Of a stretch of DNA of 52,005 nucleotides, positions 23,504-33,427 are shown piece after piece. The notes beneath the pieces are model-generated. The model made no database searches and was not told where the DNA came from. It saw only the letters and a program-made list of their open reading frames with translations. Both the position numbers and the translations under genes were made by a program. Origin of the DNA: Planctomycetota bacterium (GTDB lineage: Bacteria; Planctomycetota; Phycisphaerae; Phycisphaerales; UBA1924); NCBI GenBank assembly GCA_014584315.1, contig JACTNA010000036.1, positions 1 to 52,005 of the forward strand. The letters run 5' to 3'. The stretch's first letter is position 1, and the number at the start of each line of letters is the position of its first letter.

Positions 23504-26389
23504 TCACGCGTTCGAAGTCACCTGCCGCATCGCCCACGTCCGGGCCGCGGCGACGGCCTGCTTCACCTTGCCGACCTCCGGCCCGCCGCCCTGGGCCTGG
23601 TCGGGGCGGCCCCCCCCCTTGCCGCCCACCGCCTGGGCCGCCTCGCGCACCCAGTCGCCGGCGCGGATGCCCAGTTTCACCAGTTCCTCGGGCACGCCCG
23701 CGATGATCGACACCGCCGGCTTCTCTCCGTCGTCCACGCTCAGCAGCATCACCGCCTTGCGCGGGCAGCGGTCGCGGATCGTCTGGAGCGCGGCCTGCAA
23801 CGCCTGCCGATCGCCGCCCGCGTCCAGCGTCGCCACGATGATCGGGTCCGGCGAGACGCCCGCGGACTCGGCGATCTGCCTGGCGAGGTGCGCCGCCTCC
23901 GCGGCCTTCGCCTTCGATTCCTCCTTCGCCGCGGACTTGAGCCGCTCCTGCAGCCCGAGCAGCGCGGCGCGGAGATCGGCTTTGCGAGCAACCGGCATCG
24001 TCAACTCGTCGATCTCCGCGCCGATCTCGGCGACCTCGGCCCGCAACCGCGACGCCGCCAGCGAGGACGCCGCCTCGATGCGCGCCGCCATCGAGTCCGC
24101 CGCCGTGTGCGCAGCCATCGCGGCCGCGCCGGTCACCGCCTCGACCCGGCGCACGCCCTTGGCGATGCCGGTCTCGGAGACGAGGGCGAACTCCTTCGCC
24201 TCGCCCGTGCTCGCCAGGTGCGTCCCGCCGCAGAACTCGACCGAGTACTCCGCCCAGCGCGGGTCGTCCGGCTTCTCGAGCAGATCGCTCACCGGCACGC
24301 CGATGGAGACGACGCGCACCGGGTCCGGGTACGCCTCGCCGAAGACCGCCCGCAGCCCGGTGATCCCGCGCGCGACGAACTGCGGCGCGAGGTCGGCGTA
24401 CACGGGAAGGTCGCGCCCGATCAACTCGCGCACGATCCGCTCCGACTCGCCCAGATGCTCCGGCGAGACAGGCCCGTTGTTGGCGAAGTCGAACCGCAGC
24501 CGATCCGGCGCGACGAGCGACCCCTTCTGGTCCACGTGCGCCCCGACCGTCCGCCGCAGCGCGAGGTTCAGCAGGTGCGTCGCGGTGTGGTTCGCGGCCG
24601 TCGGCCCGCGACGCGAGTGGTCCACGTGCAGTTGCACGTCGTCGCCCACGCGGATCTCGCCCCGCACCACCCGCCCGACGTGCACGACGTAGCCGCCGAA
24701 CGAGCGCACGTCCTCGACGCGGAACTCGCCCCCGTGCGGCAGGCCGCCGCTCGCTTCCCGCGTGACGAGCATGCGCCCGTGGTCGGCCACCTGCCCGCCC
24801 GACTCGGCGTAGAAGTTCGTCCGGTCGAGGATGACGCCGACGCGCGCGTGCCCGTCGGACGCCGTCGCGTGCTCGTCGAAGTTCGTGCCGTTCCAGACCG
24901 CGCGGACGGTCGCCCGCACGTCGCGCCCGTGGTGCTTGTCCGAGTCGTTCGTCGGTTTGACGCGCAGTTTCCCGAGCCGGTCGATCGCCTCCGCGCTGAG
25001 CGTCAGCCCGTCCCCCCCCTCCTTCGCCCCCGCCCGCGACCGCTCGCGCTGCTCTCCCATCAGCCGCTCGAAGCCTGCGACATCGACCGTGAGGCCTCGC
25101 TCCTCCGCCATCAGTACCGTCAGGTCCAGCGGGAAGCCGTAGGTGTCGTAGAGCATGAACGCATCTTCCGCCGAAACGCGCCCGCCGGCGGGCGCTCGCC
25201 CCGCCGCCTCTTCGAACAACTTCATCCCCCGATCCAGCGTCTTCCCGAAACTCACCTCCTCCTCGTGGATCACCTCCACCACCCGCGCCTCCGCCGCACG
25301 CAGTTCCGGGAACGCCCCGCCCATCACCCGCACCACCGACGGCACGACCTCGCTCAGGAACCCCGTCCGGGCCCCGAGGAACTGGTGCCCGAACCGCACC
25401 GCGCGGCGCAGCACGCGGCGCAGCACGTACCCCCGTCCCTCGTTGCTCGGCGTCGCGCCGTCGGCGATGGCGAACGTGAGCGTCCGCGCGTGGTCCGCGA
25501 TCACGCGGTACGCCGTGTCCACCCGCCCCTCGTCGCGCTCGCCCAGCCGGCCGCGGTACTCGTGCGGCGCGCCGGTCTTGCGCATGATGTCCTCGAAGAG
25601 CGGCGCGAAGAGGTCGGTGTCGTAGTTGCTGCGCACGCCCTGGAGGATGCTGGTGAGCCGCTCCAGCCCCATCCCCGTGTCCACGTGCCGCGCGGGCAGC
25701 GGGCGCAGCGAGCCGTCCCCCTGCCGGTCGAACTGGATGAACACCAGGTTCCAGACCTCGATCACGTCCGGATCGCCCGTATTCACCAGTCCCGCGGCGT
25801 CGCGCCCGCCGATCCGGTCGAAGTGGATCTCCGAGCACGGCCCGCACGGGCCGGTCTCGCCCATCTCCCAAAAGTTGTCCTTGAACGACCCCGGCAGCAC
25901 GCGACCCGCCGGCAGGTGGCGCAGCCACAACTCCCGGGCCTCGTCGTCCGCCGGCTGTCCTGTCGCCGGGTCGCCGCCGAAGTAGGTCGCGTACAGCCGA
26001 TCCCCCGGCACGCCGTAGACCTTCGTCAGCAGTTCCCACGCCCACCCGATCGCCTCGGCCTTGAAGTAGTCGCCGAACGACCAGTTCCCCAGCATCTCGA
26101 AGAATGTGTGGTGGTAGGTGTCCTTCCCCACGTCCTCGAGGTCGTTGTGCTTCCCGCCCGCCCGGATGCACTTCTGGCTGTTCGCCGCGCGCTTCAGGCC
26201 GTGCAGCGGACTGCCCGGCGCGGCCGTCCCGAGAAACAGCGGCTTGAACTGGTTCATCCCCGCGTTGGTGAAGAGCAGCGTCGGATCGTCGTGCGGCACC
26301 ACCGGGCTGGAGGGCACGGCGGTGTGCCCGCGCTCGCGGAAGAACTCGATGAACGTACTGCGGACCTGGTCGGCGGTCAGTCGGCGCAT
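23504..26389 (-). CDS. alaS: alanine--tRNA ligase
   Basis: 961 residues from ATG 26389 (MRRLTADQVRSTFIEFFRER). The class II core has the motif 2 region KHNDLEDVGKDTYHHTFFEM and GRGYVLRRVLRRAVRFG. The editing domain has the zinc site HTATHLLNLALR (HxxxH) with a downstream VEFCGGTHLASTGE. The C-Ala domain ends with GGKGGGRPDQAQGGG. It charges tRNA-Ala and clears mis-acylated Ser and Gly. It leads the alaS-atp-pgk leftward run and is divergent from the transhydrogenase gene across 127 bp. Confidence 0.97.
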   Translation of the reverse strand: MRRLTADQVRSTFIEFFRERGHTAVPSSPVVPHDDPTLLFTNAGMNQFKPLFLGTAAPGSPLHGLKRAANSQKCIRAGGKHNDLEDVGKDTYHHTFFEMLGNWSFGDYFKAEAIGWAWELLTKVYGVPGDRLYATYFGGDPATGQPADDEARELWLRHLPAGRVLPGSFKDNFWEMGETGPCGPCSEIHFDRIGGRDAAGLVNTGDPDVIEVWNLVFIQFDRQGDGSLRPLPARHVDTGMGLERLTSILQGVRSNYDTDLFAPLFEDIMRKTGAPHEYRGRLGERDEGRVDTAYRVIADHARTLTFAIADGATPSNEGRGYVLRRVLRRAVRFGHQFLGARTGFLSEVVPSVVRVMGGAFPELRAAEARVVEVIHEEEVSFGKTLDRGMKLFEEAAGRAPAGGRVSAEDAFMLYDTYGFPLDLTVLMAEERGLTVDVAGFERLMGEQRERSRAGAKEGGDGLTLSAEAIDRLGKLRVKPTNDSDKHHGRDVRATVRAVWNGTNFDEHATASDGHARVGVILDRTNFYAESGGQVADHGRMLVTREASGGLPHGGEFRVEDVRSFGGYVVHVGRVVRGEIRVGDDVQLHVDHSRRGPTAANHTATHLLNLALRRTVGAHVDQKGSLVAPDRLRFDFANNGPVSPEHLGESERIVRELIGRDLPVYADLAPQFVARGITGLRAVFGEAYPDPVRVVSIGVPVSDLLEKPDDPRWAEYSVEFCGGTHLASTGEAKEFALVSETGIAKGVRRVEAVTGAAAMAAHTAADSMAARIEAASSLAASRLRAEVAEIGAEIDELTMPVARKADLRAALLGLQERLKSAAKEESKAKAAEAAHLARQIAESAGVSPDPIIVATLDAGGDRQALQAALQTIRDRCPRKAVMLLSVDDGEKPAVSIIAGVPEELVKLGIRAGDWVREAAQAVGGKGGGRPDQAQGGGPEVGKVKQAVAAARTWAMRQVTSNA

Positions 26390-26516
26390 GCGGGGAACTC
26401 CCGAGTCGGGCGGCATTGTAGGGACACCCTCGGACGCCCCCGGGACGCCCCCGTTTCTGGGGTGCGCCGCACCCGCTCGCCGATCCCTCTGATCCATCGC
26501 CCGACCGGACGCAGAC

Positions 26517-27932
26517 ATGAACCGCTACGACCTGTGCATCATCGGCTCCGGCCCCGCGGGCACCCGTGCCGCCATCCAAGCCGCCAAACTCGGCAGGCGC
26601 GCCTGCGTCGTCGAACGCAAGACCGTCGTCGGCGGCGCGGGCGTGAACACGGGCACCATCCCCTCCAAGGCCCTGCGCGAGGCCATCCTCCGCGCCGGCG
26701 GCCGCGTCTCGGCCACCCCGCTCGTGCAGGACTTCCTCGAAGCCCGCAACGCCACGTTCCGCGCCATCCAGGCCGCCGCCGACCGGGTCATCGAGGCCGA
26801 GATCCGCATCCTCCAGCAGCAACTCGCCTCCAACGGCGTGTCGGTCATCACCGGGCACGCCCGCTTCGCCGACGCGCACACGATCGAGGTCGCCGGCCCG
26901 ACCGGCTCGCAGCGCCTCGCCGCGGACCACTTCATCATCGCCGTCGGCACCGTTCCCGCGCGTCCCGCGGGCATCCCCTTCGACGAGCGCACGGTCGTCA
27001 CCTCGGACGAACTCGTGCGGCTGCCGTTCCTGCCGCACTCGATGTTGGTGGTGGGGGGCGGCGTGATCGGCGTCGAGTACGCCTCCATGCTGGCCGCCCT
27101 CGGCGTGAAGGTCACGCTCATCGAGGGCCGCGCACGCCTGCTCGACTTCGCCGACGGCGAGATCATCGAGGCCCTCCAGTACCACCTCCGCCAGAACGGC
27201 CTCACCCTCCGCCTCGGCGAGAAGGTTGTCTCCGTGCGCACGATCGAGGCGCCCCCGGGCGCACGCTCCGCCGACCGCGTCATGGTCGAAGCCGTCCTCG
27301 AAAGCGGCAAGACGCTCCGCGCCGACTGCCTGCTCTACGCCATCGGCCGACAGGGCGCGACCGACGACCTCGGCCTCGAGCACGCCGGCCTCAAGCCCGA
27401 CAGCCGAGGCCGGCTCGCCGTGGATGAGCACTATCGCACCGACGTGCCGCACATCTACGCGTGCGGCGACGTGATCGGATTCCCGGCCCTCGCGTCGACG
27501 AGCATGGAGCAGGGGCGGCTCGCGGTCTGCCAGATGTTCGGCGAACGCTGCGACGTCGTCAGCGGGCACCTGCCCTACGGCATCTACGCCATCCCCGAGA
27601 TCTCGATGGTCGGCTGGACCGAGGAATCGCTCACCGAGCAGGAGATCCCCTACGAGGCCGGCGTCGCCCAGTACCGCGAGATCGCCCGCGGCCAACTCCT
27701 CGGCGATGAGATCGGGATGCTGAAGATGCTCATTCATCAGGATTCGCGTGCCGTCCTTGGCGTGCACATCATCGGGACCGGGGCGACCGAACTGGTCCAC
27801 ATCGGGCAGTGCGCCATGGCTTTCAACGCGACCGCGGACTACTTCGTCAACGCCGTCTTCAACTACCCCACGCTCGCGGAGTGCTACAAGGTCGCCGCCC
27901 ACAACGGGATCAACAAGCTGCGGGGGGTCTGA
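26517..27932 (+). CDS. sthA: Si-specific NAD(P)+ transhydrogenase (soluble pyridine nucleotide transhydrogenase)
   Basis: 471 residues. FAD-binding IIGSGPAGTRAAIQAAKLG at the N-terminus, NAD(P)-binding VVGGGVIGVEYASMLAALG in the middle, and the flavin-contacting YACGDVIGFPALASTSMEQG. The site that holds the redox-active Cys pair in lipoamide dehydrogenases is GGAGVNTGTIPSKAL, with no cysteine, as expected for SthA, which passes hydride between NADPH and NAD+ without a disulfide. The C-terminal dimerisation region FNYPTLAECYKVAAHNGINK matches the E. coli enzyme closely. Confidence 0.9.
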   Translation: MNRYDLCIIGSGPAGTRAAIQAAKLGRRACVVERKTVVGGAGVNTGTIPSKALREAILRAGGRVSATPLVQDFLEARNATFRAIQAAADRVIEAEIRILQQQLASNGVSVITGHARFADAHTIEVAGPTGSQRLAADHFIIAVGTVPARPAGIPFDERTVVTSDELVRLPFLPHSMLVVGGGVIGVEYASMLAALGVKVTLIEGRARLLDFADGEIIEALQYHLRQNGLTLRLGEKVVSVRTIEAPPGARSADRVMVEAVLESGKTLRADCLLYAIGRQGATDDLGLEHAGLKPDSRGRLAVDEHYRTDVPHIYACGDVIGFPALASTSMEQGRLAVCQMFGERCDVVSGHLPYGIYAIPEISMVGWTEESLTEQEIPYEAGVAQYREIARGQLLGDEIGMLKMLIHQDSRAVLGVHIIGTGATELVHIGQCAMAFNATADYFVNAVFNYPTLAECYKVAAHNGINKLRGV

Positions 27933-27955
27933 GGCCCGGCGTCCTACCCTCCCGC

Positions 27956-29086
27956 ATGGCCAAGCGACCCGCCAGGCAGCCCCCCGACGCGACGGCCGAG
28001 GCGCCTCCGGCCCACGCCCCCCCCCTCCCTTTGCGAGAGGTGCTCGGCCAGCCCCACGCGGTGGAGGCGCTCCGGGCCGCGGTGCGCTCCCGCCGCGTCC
28101 ACCACGCGTGGGTCTTCCACGGCCCCGAGGGTGTCGGCAAGTTCACGACGGCCCTCGCGTTCGCGGCGTCCGTCCTCGACCCGACGACCGACCCGGACGA
28201 CGACCGCACGCCCGATCCCGCGTCGCACGTGCAGAGGCTGCTCGCGGCGGCCGCGCACCCAGACCTGCACGTCGTGAACAAGGAACTGACGCCGTTCAGC
28301 CGCGACTCGGGGGTGCGGGGCCAGAAGCAACGCAGCATCCCGTTCGCCGTCGCCGAGGAGTTCCTGGTCGAGCCGGCGACGCGCACGCGAAACCTGCACG
28401 AACCGTCGCTCGTCGCCAAGGTCTTCATCGTCGATGAGGCGCACCTGCTGGGCCGCGACGCCCAGAACCTGCTGCTCAAGACGCTCGAGGAGCCGCCCGA
28501 GGGCACGGTCATCATCCTCGTCACGCCGGCCGAGGAGGAACTGCTGCCCACCATCCGCAGCCGGTGCCAGCGCATCCCGTTCCTTGCTCTCCCGGACCCC
28601 GACATGCGCGAGTGGCTGCGCCGCGCCGGCGCGACGATCGACGCGAAGCACGAGTCGTGGGCGTTGCGCTACGCCGCGGGCAGCCCGGGCGTGCTGCAGC
28701 GCGTGATCGAGGGCAACCTGACGGCGTGGCACGAGGCGCTCGCCCCCATGCTCGCCGACGCCGACCGCGGGACGTTCGACCTCGCGATCGGCGCGACGAT
28801 GGCGAAACTGGTGGACGAGCGCGCGGCGGCGATGGTCGCCCGCAACCCGTCCGCGAGCAAGGAGGCCGCCAACGTCGCCGCCGCCGCCGACATGCTCCGT
28901 CTCGTGGCCGACCACCACCACGCCGCGATGCGCGCTTCGCGGCGGCCGGGCGTCCGCGCCCGCGCGATCGAACTCGTCGCCGAGGCGGAGCGGCAGATCG
29001 ACCGCAACGTCCCCCTCGCGTTCGTCTTCGAGAACCTCGCCGCGCAACTCGTGGACATGGCCTCGCGAGCCGTCGCTACGCGCTGA
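27956..29086 (+). CDS. holB: DNA polymerase III delta' subunit
   Basis: 376 residues from ATG 27956. AAA+ clamp-loader fold: LREVLGQPHAVEALRAAVRS, P-loop FHGPEGVGKFTTAL, Walker B KVFIVDEAHLLGRDAQNLLL, the SRC motif TIRSRCQRIPF. The SRC motif with an intact P-loop fits delta' of planctomycetes. The usual zinc-binding cysteines are not seen. The C-terminal half holds the helical collar domain. A TACCCT five bases before the ATG could be a -10 of a leaderless transcript; there is no Shine-Dalgarno. It overlaps fliS by 11 bp, tail to tail. Confidence 0.85.
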   Translation: MAKRPARQPPDATAEAPPAHAPPLPLREVLGQPHAVEALRAAVRSRRVHHAWVFHGPEGVGKFTTALAFAASVLDPTTDPDDDRTPDPASHVQRLLAAAAHPDLHVVNKELTPFSRDSGVRGQKQRSIPFAVAEEFLVEPATRTRNLHEPSLVAKVFIVDEAHLLGRDAQNLLLKTLEEPPEGTVIILVTPAEEELLPTIRSRCQRIPFLALPDPDMREWLRRAGATIDAKHESWALRYAAGSPGVLQRVIEGNLTAWHEALAPMLADADRGTFDLAIGATMAKLVDERAAAMVARNPSASKEAANVAAAADMLRLVADHHHAAMRASRRPGVRARAIELVAEAERQIDRNVPLAFVFENLAAQLVDMASRAVATR

Positions 29087-29537
29087 GACTGATCGACCGC
29101 GCCGCCGCCTCGACGGCAGCCTCGGCCCTGTTCGCGGCCTGCCCCGCCCGCTCGGCGGCCAGTTTGGCCAGCAGCATCGCCCAGGTCTCGCGCTCGTACT
29201 CGAGCAGGCGGATCACGCCGTCCACGCGCCCGATATCGCGCTCGACGCTCGCCTGCACCAGTTCCTGGTACAGGTAGAGGTACAGCCCGCGCACCCGCTC
29301 GGCCAGCGCGCGGTCCTGCTCCGCTCGCACCGACGTCGCCAGTTCCATGACGATGTCCTGGCACTGGCTCAGGCCCGTGAAACTCGCCTCGTAGTCGCGC
29401 CGTTCCAGCCCCTCGCGCCCCTGCCGGGCGAAGCGGAGCGCGCCGTCGAGCAGCATCATGCGCAGTTCCTCGGGGCGGGCGGTCATCACGCGCGTCCGCA
29501 GGTAGGTCGCCGCCGCCGAGGGGTCGCTGGTGGTCAT
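29076..29537 (-). CDS. fliS: flagellar export chaperone FliS
   Basis: 153 residues. The opening YLRTRVMTARPEELRMMLLD is the FliS signature (Y.......A.P..L..MLYDGA), followed by three to four amphipathic helices with LYLYLYQELVQASVERD. It holds flagellin in an export-ready state. It lies 100 bp downstream of fliD, the usual pairing. The final ~25 residues (Ala/Glu-rich) are longer than average. Confidence 0.92.
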   Translation of the reverse strand: MTTSDPSAAATYLRTRVMTARPEELRMMLLDGALRFARQGREGLERRDYEASFTGLSQCQDIVMELATSVRAEQDRALAERVRGLYLYLYQELVQASVERDIGRVDGVIRLLEYERETWAMLLAKLAAERAGQAANRAEAAVEAAARSISLSA

Positions 29538-29637
29538 CGCCCCGTGTATCGGCCAGAGGCGGGGCGGGCTTCAACTCAACGCCGGAGCCGGCCACGCGTG
29601 CCGGTTCTTGCGCCCCGCTCCGGAGCGTCCGGGCGCG

Positions 29638-32493
29638 TCAGCGCGCTCCCAGCAGGGACGAAAGCCCGGCGAGCGCGCTCTGCTGCGACTGGAGCGCGGC
29701 CAGCGCCCGTTCCATCGCCAGGAACTGCGCCTCCAGTTGCTTGCGGCGCTGCTCGAGCCGCACGTCGAACGCCTCGATCCGCTTGCCCTGGAGCTCGATC
29801 TGCGTCGCCAGCGTGCGGTCGCGCTGCCGCAGCACGCCGTCCACCGAGTCGACGTACTCCTTGGCCAGTTCCTCGACGCGGAAGAGCACGCCGAGTTTCG
29901 AGAACTCGTCCTTCGTGCTGGTGTTCTTCACCCACACGCCCGGCTCGACCTCGACGAACTCCTCCTTGGCCGCCACTTCGCGGGCGGCGAAGACCTCCTG
30001 CACGGCGGCGAAGTCGGTCTCCATCGCCTCGCGCAACCGGTTGCGGTCGATCGAGAGCGTGCCTCCCTCGCCGACGCGGACGCCGACCTCGGTGAGCCGC
30101 GTGTAGCGTCCCGTGACGCCCTTCGCCTCGCCGAGGATCGTGCGCTGCATCGACGCCAGGAGGTTGGCGACCGTCGAGTCGCCCAGCAGCGGGCCGCGGA
30201 CGTTCGTCTCCGTGTCGTACTTCGTCTGCGTCTTGATGCGGTCGAGCACGGCGTTGTACGCGCTGATGAAGTCGTCGATCGCCTTCTCGATCCCGCCCGT
30301 GTCGCGCGAGACCGTCAGCGTCACCGGGTTGGCGTTCGTGGAGTGCAGGTCGATCGTCACGCCGGTCACGACCGTGTCGAGCGTGTTCGTCGAGGACGTG
30401 AGCAGCACCGCCTTGGCCGGGTCGCTGGACCCGAAGAAGACGCGCGCATCCTCCCCCGCGTTGAGCGTCTCCAGCCCCAGCGACAGCCCGCCGTCGTCGA
30501 GGATGAACCGCCCCGCCCGCCCGGAGGCGGCGGAGACCAGGCTGATGCGGAACGGGGTGGAGCCGGACCCGTCGTTGATGACCGTGGCCCGCACGCCGAC
30601 GCCCGCCTCGTTGATCTTCCTGACCACCGTGTCCAGCGTGTCGGCCGCCTCGAACTCCACGGTGGTCTCGTACGACCCGTTGATGACGTTGTCGTCGCCC
30701 GTGCCGGACGCGGCGCCCGCGATCCGCAGCGACTTGGCGACCGTGCCGGTGAGGTCCTCGACCTTGATCGCCGCCCCGCCCTGCGGCTCGCCGTCCTTCT
30801 CGGCGACGCGCAGGCCGTCGCCGGTGGCGTTGATCGACGCGATGAGGTTCAGGCCGAGCGCGCTGGCCTGCGCGTTCATCTCCTGGATCAGGTCCGCGAG
30901 GGTCTTGGTGTCCGTGCCGATGTCGACGACCGCCGTCTTGCCGCTGCCGTCGGTGAGCCGGAAGGTGCCCGTGCCGATGCCGCGCCCGCCGTTGAGGTCG
31001 GCGACGCGCGTCGAGAGCGTGACATAGCGGTGCTGGAGGTTCGTGCCCTGCACGCTCGACTCGGCCACCCCGCCGGCGTCGGTGGCGATGCCCAGCGACT
31101 CGGCCGTCTCGCCGGTCACGATCAGGTTCGTGCTCCCGCCCGTCGTGTCCGTGATGAGCAGCCCGTTCCCCGCGCCGTTCAGCGACGCGACGATGCGCCC
31201 GCCGTTGCCGGCGGCGTCGTTGATCGCCGTCACGATCGCGCGGATCGTTTCCGCGCCGGAGAGGTCGGCCGTGAACGACGTGCCGTCGCGGGCCGTGAAC
31301 GAGACCTGCCCGTCGCCCGCCATGCCCGACCCGCCGTTGAGGTTCGAGACCAGCGTGGTGTTCAGCCCCGCCAGCACGCGCCCGCCCGTCAGCGTGCCGG
31401 TCGCGGAGCCGAGGATGCCCAGGTCCTTGGCCGTGCTGGACGTTCCGCTCTTCTCCGTCACCTGCACGGTGCGGTTCTGCGCGTCGGTGAGCACGATGCG
31501 CCCGCCGCTGAGCGAGGCGGTGACGTCCGCGTTCAGGCCCGCGTCGGTGAGGGCGGCGTTGATGCGTTCGATCACGCCGCCGAGGGTCGAGACCGGCCCC
31601 TTCACGACGTTCAGTTCGGCGTCGTACACACTGCCGATGTTGACGTTCACCGACTGGTTCGCCCCGCCCGGATCGATCGTGATGGTGAGGTCGTAGCGGC
31701 TCGTGCTGATGTCCGTGCCGATGAACACGCCGTTGCCGTCGTTGAGCGAGGCGAGCGCGGTCCCGCTGCCCGCGTAATAGACCTCCGAGCCGGTGAGCGT
31801 GCCCGACGCGGACGACCCCTTGATGCCGAGCGACTCGGCTGTGGTGAACCCGGCCGCGCTCGACACCGAGAAGTCCGTCGCGCTCGTCAGCACGAACCGC
31901 CCGCCGCTCACGGTTGCGGTGACGTCGACCTCGGCTGCGGCGTTGATGGCGTCGATGACGTCGTTGACCGTGACCGCCTTCGAGAGGTCGATCGTCGCGC
32001 TCGACGATCCCTGCGCGATGACGATCTTGCCGCGCTTCACGCCCTCTCCGGCGTTGAAGTCCGCGAGCGCGACGTCGCGGTCCAGCCTCGCCTCGGCCGA
32101 CTCGAACGTGAACGCCGTCGCGCCGATGGACGAGACGTCCCGGTCCGCGAACCCGCGCGAGAGCAACTGCTGGCTCGACACCAGGCGGTCGACGACGAAA
32201 CTGTACGACCCGGGCGACGCGCCCACCCCCGCCGTCGCCGTCAGCACGTTCGCGTTGCTGCTCGACGCGGCCATCGTCGAGAACGTCTTGTTCGTCCGGA
32301 ACCCCGAGGCCGCCGTCCGCAGCGCGGACATCCGGGCGTTCACGTCCATGTACGCGGTCTGCTGGAGTTGCAGCTGGGCCATGCGCCGCTGGGCCAGCGC
32401 CTTGGGGCGGGCCTCGAGCGACAACAACTGCTGGATCAGCGTCGCCGTATCGATCCCGCTGAACAGCCCGATCCCGGTGGTGATTCCGCCCAT
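29638..32493 (-). CDS. fliD: flagellar filament capping protein FliD (large form)
   Basis: 951 residues from ATG 32493; standard FliD is ~450-550. The N-terminal FliD_N domain is clear (GIGLFSGIDTATLIQQLLSL and RRMAQLQLQQTAYMDVNARM). The C-terminal FliD_C domain has IDDFISAYNAVLDRIKTQTK and a final coiled coil. Between them four related ~100-residue units, each with LN-x-G-x-G, an IDLS/ADLS-like strand, 'vI..IN', 'sGGR.vLtD' and 'LGI.gsa', look like flagellin-hook-IN-motif repeats (about 32090-30700). The cap sits at the filament tip and is surface-exposed, so the repeats may extend it or aid adhesion. Confidence 0.92.
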   Translation of the reverse strand: MGGITTGIGLFSGIDTATLIQQLLSLEARPKALAQRRMAQLQLQQTAYMDVNARMSALRTAASGFRTNKTFSTMAASSSNANVLTATAGVGASPGSYSFVVDRLVSSQQLLSRGFADRDVSSIGATAFTFESAEARLDRDVALADFNAGEGVKRGKIVIAQGSSSATIDLSKAVTVNDVIDAINAAAEVDVTATVSGGRFVLTSATDFSVSSAAGFTTAESLGIKGSSASGTLTGSEVYYAGSGTALASLNDGNGVFIGTDISTSRYDLTITIDPGGANQSVNVNIGSVYDAELNVVKGPVSTLGGVIERINAALTDAGLNADVTASLSGGRIVLTDAQNRTVQVTEKSGTSSTAKDLGILGSATGTLTGGRVLAGLNTTLVSNLNGGSGMAGDGQVSFTARDGTSFTADLSGAETIRAIVTAINDAAGNGGRIVASLNGAGNGLLITDTTGGSTNLIVTGETAESLGIATDAGGVAESSVQGTNLQHRYVTLSTRVADLNGGRGIGTGTFRLTDGSGKTAVVDIGTDTKTLADLIQEMNAQASALGLNLIASINATGDGLRVAEKDGEPQGGAAIKVEDLTGTVAKSLRIAGAASGTGDDNVINGSYETTVEFEAADTLDTVVRKINEAGVGVRATVINDGSGSTPFRISLVSAASGRAGRFILDDGGLSLGLETLNAGEDARVFFGSSDPAKAVLLTSSTNTLDTVVTGVTIDLHSTNANPVTLTVSRDTGGIEKAIDDFISAYNAVLDRIKTQTKYDTETNVRGPLLGDSTVANLLASMQRTILGEAKGVTGRYTRLTEVGVRVGEGGTLSIDRNRLREAMETDFAAVQEVFAAREVAAKEEFVEVEPGVWVKNTSTKDEFSKLGVLFRVEELAKEYVDSVDGVLRQRDRTLATQIELQGKRIEAFDVRLEQRRKQLEAQFLAMERALAALQSQQSALAGLSSLLGAR

Positions 32494-32702
32494 CCCGAAC
32501 GCTCCCCGATCATCCCCGCGCCTTGGCTCCGCCCGCGGTGCTCGCAGCCGCAAGGCGCGGGCCACGGCCCCCGGTCATCCCCGCCCCTCTCATCGGCTCA
32601 TCCGCGGTCCCCGCTTGCCCGCGACTTGCACACGGGCAACCATCCTCCGCGCCCCTCGAATCCCGGTCTCCCGAACGGACGATGCAAGAGCATCCGGGAC
32701 GG

Positions 32703-32730
32703 CGGCACAGGCGCCCCGACGCCCGTGCCG
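32703..32730. repeat. inverted repeat upstream of a membrane-protein gene
   Basis: CGGCACAGGCG and CGCCCGTGCCG pair over eleven positions with one mismatch around CCCCGA. It lies 13 bp before ATG 32744 in the 250-bp gap between divergent fliD and 32744, so it could be an operator or a start-site hairpin. It resembles the CACAGGCG repeats elsewhere in the window. Confidence 0.45.
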
Positions 32731-32743
32731 TTCCACGCACGCC

Positions 32744-33421
32744 ATGGCCGATCCAAGCCCAATCATCCCCGCGATCATCAGACGAGCCGTCGTCTTGCTC
32801 GGTGGCATCGCCTGCCTGCTCGGCACTGCCGGCGCAATCCTTGCGCTCCTGGCCTCGCCGCCGGTGTGGTTCACGGTCGGCTTCCAGACGATCATCGCGC
32901 TGACGGGCCTCTTCGCGGCGCTCACGGCCCGCGCCCGGGGCACGCCGGCTCCCGCGCTCGCCCTCGTCTGCTTCGCGGGCGCGATCTTCACCGGGGCGAC
33001 GCTCGGCCGGTTCAGCGCGGTGCTCGCCGCCGCCGCCGAGCCGATCGGCACCAGCGACGCCGTCCGACGGCTCGTCCGCGACCCCTGGTTCCTGGCCCAG
33101 AATGCGCTGGCCGTTGCGCTCGGCGCGCTCGGGCTGCTGATCGCGCTCGGGCGCGATCGCCGCGGATGGCGCAGACTCGCGTGGGGCGTCGCCTGCGCCG
33201 TCCCCGTCGCGGCCGCCGCGGGATGGATCGTGGGATTCAACGGCGACGAGGTCATCCTCGCGCCCGTCGACTCCGCGATCGGCATCGTGCGGGTCGTGGT
33301 CGTCTGCCTCGCCGGCATCGCCTCGGCCATCCTGCTCAGCATCAGCGCGCACCTCGTGATCGGGGCCTTCTCGCCGCCCCCGGAGGCCCCGGCGAAACCA
33401 GACCCCCGAGCGGCCCAATAA
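32744..33421 (+). CDS. polytopic membrane protein of unknown function
   Basis: 225 residues with about five hydrophobic helices (AVVLLGGIACLLGTAGAILA, TVGFQTIIALTGLFAALTA, NALAVALGALGLLIALG, LAWGVACAVPVAAAAGWIVG, VVVVCLAGIASAILLSISAH) and a proline-rich tail. No motif or family recognised. It starts at ATG 32744, while the frame is open much further upstream as the antisense shadow of fliD. It precedes the DUF4230 gene by six bases, so the two are probably co-expressed. Confidence 0.65.
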   Translation: MADPSPIIPAIIRRAVVLLGGIACLLGTAGAILALLASPPVWFTVGFQTIIALTGLFAALTARARGTPAPALALVCFAGAIFTGATLGRFSAVLAAAAEPIGTSDAVRRLVRDPWFLAQNALAVALGALGLLIALGRDRRGWRRLAWGVACAVPVAAAAGWIVGFNGDEVILAPVDSAIGIVRVVVVCLAGIASAILLSISAHLVIGAFSPPPEAPAKPDPRAAQ

Positions 33422-33427
33422 TCGCCC

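Noticed and set aside
23349..27902. A 1517-residue open frame on the minus strand
   Set aside because: It is alaS in the wrong frame fused to the antisense of sthA; the correct frames carry complete enzymes.
26517..27932. Dihydrolipoamide dehydrogenase or mercuric reductase
   Set aside because: The active-site cysteine pair is missing (GVNTGTIPSK), while the C-terminal dimer region and overall pattern follow SthA.
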